This document shows, piece by piece, positions 58,221 through 64,000 of a stretch of 64,000 nucleotides of DNA. The stretch covers positions 124,001 through 188,000 of the forward strand of contig NZ_JAAVLX010000005.1 of assembly GCF_013114825.1 (NCBI RefSeq), in the 5' to 3' direction. How positions within the stretch are numbered: the first letter of the stretch is position 1; each line of letters starts with the position of its first letter. The stretch is from Bradyrhizobium australiense. Lineage in GTDB: Bacteria > Pseudomonadota > Alphaproteobacteria > Rhizobiales > Xanthobacteraceae. A program made the position numbers and the translations under genes. The notes beneath the pieces are model-generated. The model saw only the letters and a program-made list of their open reading frames with translations, did not search any database and was not told where the DNA came from.

Positions 58221-60077
58221 ATGAGTCTCAGTCAAGCCCTCTCAATTGCCATGTCGGGGTTGCGCGCCAACCAGCTCGCGCTGTCGCTGACCTCGTCGAA
58301 CGTCGCCAATTCCGACACGCCGGGTTATATCCGCAAGACCGTCAACCAGGTCCAGACGTCCTCCGGTTCGATCGGCGCCGGCGTCAGCATCACCGGTGTC
58401 AATCGCGAACTCGACCTGTATCTGCAGCAGCAGATCCGCACCGAGCAGTCCGGGGCGTCGTACGCCGACCTGCGCTCCTCGATCCTGAGTAGCCTGCAGT
58501 CGATCTACGGCACCCCCGGCGGCACCGGAACGCTGGAAATCGCGTTCAACAATCTGGTCACCGCGGTGCAGGGCCTATCGACCAGCTCCGACAGCCAGTC
58601 GGCACGGATCGGCGTGCTCAATGCCGCTCAGTCGCTGACGCAGCAGCTCAACAGCATGTCGGGCGGCATCCAGTCGCTGCGCAGCCAGGCGGAATCCGGG
58701 CTCAATTCGGCGGTCAACACCGCCAATACGGCGATGCAGCAGATCGTCAATCTCAACACCCAGCTTGCTAGCGGCGATACCACCGATGCTGCGGCCGCAG
58801 CCCTGAAGGACCAGCGCGACCAGTATGTCGACCAGTTGTCGCAACTGATGGACATTCGCGTCATCGACAGCGGCAACAATCAAATCCAGGTCTTCACCAA
58901 TTCGGGCGTGCAACTAGTCGGTGCCGAGGCCTCGACGCTGTCGTTTAATCCGCAAGGCACGGTGACACCGAACACCCAGTGGGACGCCGATCCGACCAAG
59001 AGCACACTCGGTACCCTCACGCTCCACTTCCCGAACGGCGGTTCGCTCAACCTGATTCAGACCAATTCGATCCGCTCCGGCACCATCGCCGGCTATCTCG
59101 AGCTGCGCGACAAAACGCTGGTGCAGGCGCAAACCCAGCTTGATCAGTTTGCCGCCAACATGTCGAGCCTGCTGTCCGACAAGACCACGGCGGGAACTGC
59201 GGTGAGTTCGGGGGCGTCGAACGGCTTCGATCTCGATCTGTCCGGCCTGCAGACCGGCAATGTAATCCATCTCACCTACACGGATGTCGGCAACGTCCAG
59301 CATCAGCTGTCGCTGGTGCGGGTCGACGATCCGTCGGTGCTGCCCTTGTCCAACAACGCCACCACCGATCCCAACGATCAGGTGATCGGCATCGATTTCT
59401 CCGCCGGCATGGCTTCGGTGACGAGCCAACTCAATGCGGCACTCGGCTCGGCCGGCCTGCAATTCTCCAACGCTGGCTCGACGCTGCGGGTGCTCGACAA
59501 CGGCGTCGGAACCGCGACCGTGAACGCCGCCTCCGTGACGTCGACCACATCATCGCTGCTGGGCGGCAGCGGCGAGGTGCCGTTGTTCACCGACGGCAAC
59601 AGCCTTTATACCGGCGCGATCACCGCGGCGGGCCAGCAGTCGGTGGGGCTCGCGGCTCGCATCCGGGTGAACAGCCAGATCGTGGGTGATCCGGCGAAGC
59701 TGGTGCAGTACAACGCGACGACGCCGTCCGGCGACACCAAGCGACCGGATTTCCTTTACCAGCAGCTCACCGCCGGCAAGTCGCTGTATTCGCCGTCGAC
59801 CGGCTTCGGTACCTCGACGTTACCGTTCCAGGCGACGCTGTCGAATTTCTCGCAGCAGATCGCCAGCGCCCAGGGCCAGGCGGCGGACACCGCCAAGCAG
59901 ATCGCCGACGGTCAGGACGTGGTGCTGAGTACGCTGCAGCAGAAGTTCAACAGCCAGTCCGGCGTCAACATCGACGAAGAGATGGCGCATTTGCTGTCGT
60001 TGCAGAATGCGTATGCGGCAAACGCGCGGGTGATGTCGACTGTCAAGCAGATGTTCGACGCGTTGTTGCAGGTCTAG
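58221..60077 (+). CDS. flgK: Flagellar hook-associated protein 1
   Basis: The 618-residue protein is HAP1, the first junction protein between hook and filament. The N-terminal block 'AMSGLRANQLALSLTSSNVANSDTPGYIRK' and the C-terminal 'EEMAHLLSLQNAYAANARVMSTVKQMFDALLQV' are diagnostic. The middle region is variable, with an insert about 330-430. It lies 53 bases past flgE. Confidence 0.95.
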   Translation: MSLSQALSIAMSGLRANQLALSLTSSNVANSDTPGYIRKTVNQVQTSSGSIGAGVSITGVNRELDLYLQQQIRTEQSGASYADLRSSILSSLQSIYGTPGGTGTLEIAFNNLVTAVQGLSTSSDSQSARIGVLNAAQSLTQQLNSMSGGIQSLRSQAESGLNSAVNTANTAMQQIVNLNTQLASGDTTDAAAAALKDQRDQYVDQLSQLMDIRVIDSGNNQIQVFTNSGVQLVGAEASTLSFNPQGTVTPNTQWDADPTKSTLGTLTLHFPNGGSLNLIQTNSIRSGTIAGYLELRDKTLVQAQTQLDQFAANMSSLLSDKTTAGTAVSSGASNGFDLDLSGLQTGNVIHLTYTDVGNVQHQLSLVRVDDPSVLPLSNNATTDPNDQVIGIDFSAGMASVTSQLNAALGSAGLQFSNAGSTLRVLDNGVGTATVNAASVTSTTSSLLGGSGEVPLFTDGNSLYTGAITAAGQQSVGLAARIRVNSQIVGDPAKLVQYNATTPSGDTKRPDFLYQQLTAGKSLYSPSTGFGTSTLPFQATLSNFSQQIASAQGQAADTAKQIADGQDVVLSTLQQKFNSQSGVNIDEEMAHLLSLQNAYAANARVMSTVKQMFDALLQV

Positions 60078-60116
60078 CGTTATCGGTTTGGCGCGACGGT
60101 TCTGGAGTAGGTCATC

Positions 60117-61604
60117 ATGACGGTTAGCGGTGTAGGCATCAAGACGTCGATTCTGGCATCGCGAATCCTGGATCTGCAAAGCCAGTTCGACAATCTTCAG
60201 ACTCAGCTTGCCACCGGCAAGAAATCGAACACCTATGCCGGCATGGGCACCAACCGCGGCTTTGCCGTCGCGCTGCGCGCACAGGTCAGCAGCATCGACG
60301 CGTTCGCGGATACGATGACCAACGTCACCACGCGCATCAACGTGGCCAACGCAGCACTGACGCGGATTGTCGCGATAGGAACCACGGTGCAGGGCGCGGC
60401 GGTGACGTCCTCGACCCAGATCACCAGCAACGGCCAGACCATTGCCCAGGGCACGGCGCGCAGTTCGCTCGACGAGATGCTGAGCCTGCTGAACAGCCAG
60501 TCGGGCGATCGCTATCTGTTTTCCGGACGTGCCACCGACACACCGGCGACGGCGGCGACCGATGACATTCTCAACGGCGTCGGCGCGCAGGCGGGCCTGA
60601 AGCAGCTGATCGCGGAACGCAAGCAGGCCGATGTCGGCTCCGGCACCGGCCGGCTGACACAGGCGACGCCGACGGCGACGTCGATATCATTGACCGAAGA
60701 CACAGGTCCGTTTGGCCTGAAGCTCGCCTCGATCACCTCGTCGGCCGCAAGCGTCACGACCACCGGGCCGACCGGCTCGCCGGCCACCGAGTCGTTCGAT
60801 CTTGGCGCGACCAACCTGAACACCGGCGATACCATCACACTGGCGTTCAATCTACCGGACGGCACCTCGGAAAACGTGCAGTTGACCGCGACCACCACGA
60901 CGCCGCCGCAGGCCGGCCAGTTTCTGATCGGCGCCAACTCGACTGCGACCGCCGCCAACATCAACGCCGCGTTGTCCACCGCCGTCGGCGGCCTCGCCAA
61001 CGGCGCGCTGGTCGCAGCGTCCGCGCTGAAGGCGTCCAGCGAATTCTTCAGCGGCAGCCCGGTGCCGCGCGTCAGCGGTCCGCCGTTCGCCACCGCGACG
61101 GCGCAGGTGCCCGGCACGGCTGCGAATACGGTCTCCTGGTATACTGGTGAAACCGGCACCGACCCCGGGCGCGGCACCGCGGTAGCACGCGTCGACGACG
61201 GCATCACCGTGCAATATGGCGCCCGCGCCAACGAGCAGGCGCTGACGGCGCAATTGCAGACCATCGCGGCCATGGCCGCCATGACCACCACGGCCGGCGA
61301 CCCGAACGCCAGCGCCCAGATCGGCGCGCTCTACCAGCGGGTGGCGACAAAACTTCTGGCGCAGACCGGCCAGCAGAGCGTGCAGGACATTCAGGCGGAT
61401 TTCTCCGGCGCGCAGGCCGCGATGAAGTCGGCAACCGATCGCCAGACCCAGACCAAGAACACCGCGGAGACCATGCTGCAATCGATCGAAGGCGTTACTG
61501 ACGCGGAGGTCACGGCGAAACTCCTCGCCGTGCAGAACAGCCTCAACGCATCGTACCAGACGACGGCGATGCTGTATCAAACCACGCTGCTGAAATTCCT
61601 GTAA
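60117..61604 (+). CDS. flgL: Flagellar hook-associated protein 3
   Basis: The 495-residue protein is HAP3, the second junction protein. The flagellin-like N-terminal helix ('ILDLQSQFDNLQTQLATGKKSNTYAGMG') and C-terminal helix ('SLNASYQTTAMLYQTTLLKFL') flank a variable centre. It is larger than the E. coli form of 317 residues. Its gene starts 39 bases after flgK. The next gene, 498 bases on, is a flagellin. Confidence 0.92.
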   Translation: MTVSGVGIKTSILASRILDLQSQFDNLQTQLATGKKSNTYAGMGTNRGFAVALRAQVSSIDAFADTMTNVTTRINVANAALTRIVAIGTTVQGAAVTSSTQITSNGQTIAQGTARSSLDEMLSLLNSQSGDRYLFSGRATDTPATAATDDILNGVGAQAGLKQLIAERKQADVGSGTGRLTQATPTATSISLTEDTGPFGLKLASITSSAASVTTTGPTGSPATESFDLGATNLNTGDTITLAFNLPDGTSENVQLTATTTTPPQAGQFLIGANSTATAANINAALSTAVGGLANGALVAASALKASSEFFSGSPVPRVSGPPFATATAQVPGTAANTVSWYTGETGTDPGRGTAVARVDDGITVQYGARANEQALTAQLQTIAAMAAMTTTAGDPNASAQIGALYQRVATKLLAQTGQQSVQDIQADFSGAQAAMKSATDRQTQTKNTAETMLQSIEGVTDAEVTAKLLAVQNSLNASYQTTAMLYQTTLLKFL

Positions 61605-62102
61605 GGCGCGCTGCGCGATCTAGATTTGTTCAACACGTCTGGCTGGCTGATAGGCGTCGGCGCGCTGACCAGCGCATCCAGCTCTTTCCGCATTTCAATG
61701 GCAAGCAAGCCGAATTGCATTCTTCTTCAGAGGCCGAAGTCTTAAGAGTCCCAAGTCGGATAAATCCGACTTTGGCTGTCAAGCCCGGTAATGACGAAGA
61801 ACAAGATCGTCCGCGTTTTCCCGCGGATTGAAAAGTACGACACGTTTCCAGCCGGGGCCGAAGTGCGGCGCCCCACGCGCAATGTTCAGATTTGCGTAAG
61901 ACCTGGACGCCGGCTCGCCCGCCCGATCGCTTCGGATATTTCCCGCCATCTTCAGCCTTTTTTAACCATGATTTTGAAGCCGGCGCGGTAGCACCGCATC
62001 TGCCTGGTCCAATTTATTTTTCATTGATCATTTGCTTTCAGGGTCCTCCCCGGGTTCGGCCAAGAAGGCCGAGCTGTTGCGTACACCAGAAAGGTTGTTT
62101 CC
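61605..62102. promoter_or_regulatory. Flagellin upstream region
   Basis: The 498-base region contains a perfect 9-base inverted repeat AAGTCGGAT-AA-ATCCGACTT (61753-61772) and TTAACCATGATTTT (61972-61985), which resembles a sequence upstream of the second flagellin. A 66-codon frame at 61791-61991 has no support. No exact -24/-12 promoter is visible. Confidence 0.55.
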
Positions 62103-63353
62103 ATGTCTCTCTCCAACATCACCCTCTCGGCTTCGGTTCGCCAGAACCTGCTCTCGCTGCAGGGCACCGCCGATCTGCTCTCGACCACGCAGACCCGCCT
62201 CGCCACCGGCAAAAAGGTCAACAGCGCGCTCGACAACCCGACCAACTTCTTCACCGCCGCCGGCCTCGACGCTCGCGCCAGCGACATCGGCAACTTGCTC
62301 GACAGCATCGGCAACGGCGTGCAGGTGCTGCAGGCTGCCAACACCGGCATCACCTCGCTGTCGAAGCTGGTCGACACCGCGAAGTCGATTGCCAACCAGG
62401 CACTGCAGCAGCCCGGCGGCTACAGCACTAAAGCCAGCCTCGTCACTGACGGGCCGACCGGTGCCGGTGCGCTCGCCGTCGCAGGTACAGCGACCGATCT
62501 GACCAACGCCGGCACGAACTCGCTTCAGGGTAAGACGCTGGTCTTCAAGACTTCGGCGACCGCTACGACCACACTGACCATCGACAACACGGCCGGCGCC
62601 GGCAAGGTCAACTCGATCGACGCGATCAACACGGCGCTTGCGACTGCCGGCGTTCAGCTTACCGCAAGCCTCGGCTCTTCGGGTGCGATTACCTTCACAT
62701 CGACCAACGATGCGGCTTCGCAGACGATCACCAAGACTGGCACCTACGCTGCGCCGGGCGCTGGTTCGTCGACCTCGGTGGATATTTCCGGCACTGTTGG
62801 CACCACCGCGTCGGTCACCGCGGCCGTTGTCGACGTCAACTCGCAGAATACCCGTGCAAGTCTGGTTGCTCAGTACAACCAGATCATCCAGCAGATCACG
62901 ACGACGGCGCAGGACGCGTCCTTCAACGGCGTCAACCTGCTCAACGGCGACACGCTGAAGCTGGTGTTCAACGAAACCGGCAAGTCGACCTCGACGATCA
63001 CGGGCGTGACCTTCAATCCGAATGGTCTCGGCCTGGGCTCGGCCACCGTGGGCACTGACTTCATCGACAACGCTGCCACCAACAAGGTGCTGACCGCGCT
63101 CAACACCGCCAGCACCACGCTGCGGTCGCAGGCGTCGGCCTTCGGCGCCAACCTCTCGATCGTGCAGATCCGTCAGGACTTCTCGAAGAACCTAATCAAC
63201 GTGCTGCAGACCGGGTCGTCCAACCTGACCCTGGCCGATTCCAACGAGGAAGCGGCCAACAGCCAGGCGCTGTCGACCCGCCAGTCGATCGCGGTCTCCG
63301 CGCTGGCGCTGGCCAACCAGTCGAACCAGAGCGTTCTCCAGCTCCTGCGCTGA
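62103..63353 (+). CDS. fliC: Flagellin, subpolar-flagellum type
   Basis: The 416-residue protein is a flagellin. The N-terminal D0/D1 helix 'RQNLLSLQGTADLLSTTQT' and the C-terminal 'RQSIAVSALALANQSNQSVLQLL' are diagnostic, and they flank a beta-rich variable centre. It polymerises to the filament. The N-terminal type matches thick, subpolar flagellins in Bradyrhizobium. It is followed by a terminator and by a second copy with nearly the same DNA at the 5' end. Confidence 0.95.
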   Translation: MSLSNITLSASVRQNLLSLQGTADLLSTTQTRLATGKKVNSALDNPTNFFTAAGLDARASDIGNLLDSIGNGVQVLQAANTGITSLSKLVDTAKSIANQALQQPGGYSTKASLVTDGPTGAGALAVAGTATDLTNAGTNSLQGKTLVFKTSATATTTLTIDNTAGAGKVNSIDAINTALATAGVQLTASLGSSGAITFTSTNDAASQTITKTGTYAAPGAGSSTSVDISGTVGTTASVTAAVVDVNSQNTRASLVAQYNQIIQQITTTAQDASFNGVNLLNGDTLKLVFNETGKSTSTITGVTFNPNGLGLGSATVGTDFIDNAATNKVLTALNTASTTLRSQASAFGANLSIVQIRQDFSKNLINVLQTGSSNLTLADSNEEAANSQALSTRQSIAVSALALANQSNQSVLQLLR

Positions 63354-63632
63354 TTTCGGCGAACCATTCGATCCATCACGGCGGCGGGGCTTCGGCCCCG
63401 CCGTTTTTTTTGTGTCTGGAGGTCCGGAACGGCATCGCAACAGGAGGATCAGATCGCTCGAAAACAGCGCCTTAAACCGTCGTGAGCAGGGCACCAGTTG
63501 TTAACCATGCCCAATAAGGTACCGTTAACCACATTTTAAAAGCTTTTGTTCATAACGTACTCGGGTGAAGTCATGTAGCCCGTCGGCGCGGGAGAAGGTG
63601 CCGGCGACGCACACTTGAGGAAGGCGTTGAAT
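63354..63632. promoter_or_regulatory. Spacer between tandem flagellin genes
   Basis: It contains the terminator 63382-63411 and two direct GTTAACCA copies (63500-63507 and 63524-63531), 24 bases apart, the second in a context, TTAACCACATTTT, like that upstream of the first flagellin. Confidence 0.5.
63382..63411 (+). terminator. Rho-independent terminator after fliC
   Basis: Arms CGGCGGGGC (63382-63390) and GCCCCGCCG (63395-63403) form a perfect stem with a TTCG loop, followed by eight T residues. Confidence 0.9.
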
Positions 63633-64000
63633 ATGTCCGATATCGTCCTGACGGCGGCAGTCCGCCAGAACTTGCTCTCGCTGCAGGGCACCGCCGATCT
63701 GCTCTCGACCACGCAGACCCGCCTCGCCACCGGAAAGAAGGTCAACAGCGCGCTCGACAACCCGACCAACTACTTCACCGCGGCCGGCCTCGACGCCCGC
63801 GCCGGCGACATCAGCAATCTGCTCGACAGCATCGGCAACGGCGTGCAGGTGCTGCAGGCCGCCAACACCGGCATCACCTCGCTGCAGAAGCTGGTCGACA
63901 CCGCCAAGTCGATCGCCAACCAGGCGCTGCAGCAGCCCACGGGCTACAGCACAAAGTCCAGCATTAAATTCACCGGCACGGGCACCGGGGTTGCCCCCGC
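63633..64000 (+). CDS. fliC: Second flagellin, cut by window end
   Basis: The visible 122 residues begin 'MSDIVLTAAVRQNLLSLQ' and are the D0/D1 N-terminal part of a flagellin. The DNA from 63664 to about 63955 matches the first gene from 62141 without gaps and with about 19 differences by eye. The remainder lies outside. Tandem flagellin copies are typical of Bradyrhizobium and allow gene conversion or mixed filaments. Confidence 0.92.
   Translation, partial: MSDIVLTAAVRQNLLSLQGTADLLSTTQTRLATGKKVNSALDNPTNYFTAAGLDARAGDISNLLDSIGNGVQVLQAANTGITSLQKLVDTAKSIANQALQQPTGYSTKSSIKFTGTGTGVAP

Noticed and set aside
61699..61718. TGGC...TTGC pair resembling a sigma-54 promoter before fliC
   Set aside because: The GG and GC pairs are 17 bases apart instead of 12.
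61791..61991. 66-codon frame in the flagellin upstream region
   Set aside because: No ribosome site, no recognisable family; the region looks regulatory.
1..64000. CRISPR arrays, tRNA or rRNA genes, insertion sequences, prophage
   Set aside because: No spaced short repeats, cloverleaf-like structures, transposase or phage genes were seen on reading.

Overview
The window reads as chromosome of a Bradyrhizobium-like alphaproteobacterium (Bradyrhizobium/Rhodopseudomonas group). It is GC-rich and densely coded on both strands. Support comes from recognisable gene families: a TrxR-type ferredoxin-NADP reductase, a plcP-agt lipid-remodelling pair, a very large GPR/RgsE-like polar-growth protein, Caulobacter-style flagellar genes with a sigma-54 promoter, and intergenic palindromes of a kind common in these genomes. 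I see no rRNA, tRNA, CRISPR array, insertion sequence or prophage. The assignment is by recognition, not by database search.

Layout. 0-10 kb: diheme cytochrome c, DnaJ-domain membrane protein, small Lrp-type ligand-binding protein, thiD, plcP-agt with a candidate Pho box, PLP-dependent threonine dehydratase, a secreted heme c/Vgb-propeller fusion and a secreted caspase-like protein. 10-20.9 kb: AI-2E family permease, membrane metallophosphoesterase, AbgT transporter, DUF1269 protein, glutaminase, two-arm MFS exporter, tiny Tat-type protein, HdeD-like protein and a secreted amidohydrolase; the glutaminase/HdeD neighbourhood suggests acid or envelope stress. 21-22.1 kb: a decaying patch with a broken choloylglycine-hydrolase-type gene and the tail of a lipid kinase gene. 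22.1-28.7 kb: coiled-coil protein, MFS permease, dipeptide epimerase and an mlaE-mlaF-mlaD lipid transport operon.

28.7-37.7 kb: a GGDEF-EAL protein, the 1753-residue GPR-like protein with a 44-residue repeat array, and an Hpt-domain protein; a full CtrA-type box lies between the last two. 37.8-46.7 kb: 2Fe-2S ferredoxin, a hydrolase pseudogene, hotdog thioesterase, FNR, DUF2147 protein, SGNH hydrolase, YbhN-type membrane protein, a ferritin-like stress protein with a candidate EcfG promoter and a DHA2 exporter. 46.8-56.2 kb: MHYT-GGDEF-EAL protein, two small membrane proteins, YdcF-type protein, MocR regulator with an operator-like TTGCAC array facing a DUF1127 gene, universal stress protein, SixA-type phosphatase, FAD oxidoreductase and an exported MsrB.

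56.2-64 kb: an axial flagellar cluster, flgE-flgK-flgL-fliC and a second flagellin cut by the window end. It starts from a canonical -24/-12 promoter. The two flagellin 5' ends are nearly identical at DNA level, and all four axial proteins seem to carry a similar inserted variable domain. Working together, these genes suggest a motile, polarly growing soil bacterium with phosphate-responsive membrane lipids, c-di-GMP signalling and general stress functions.
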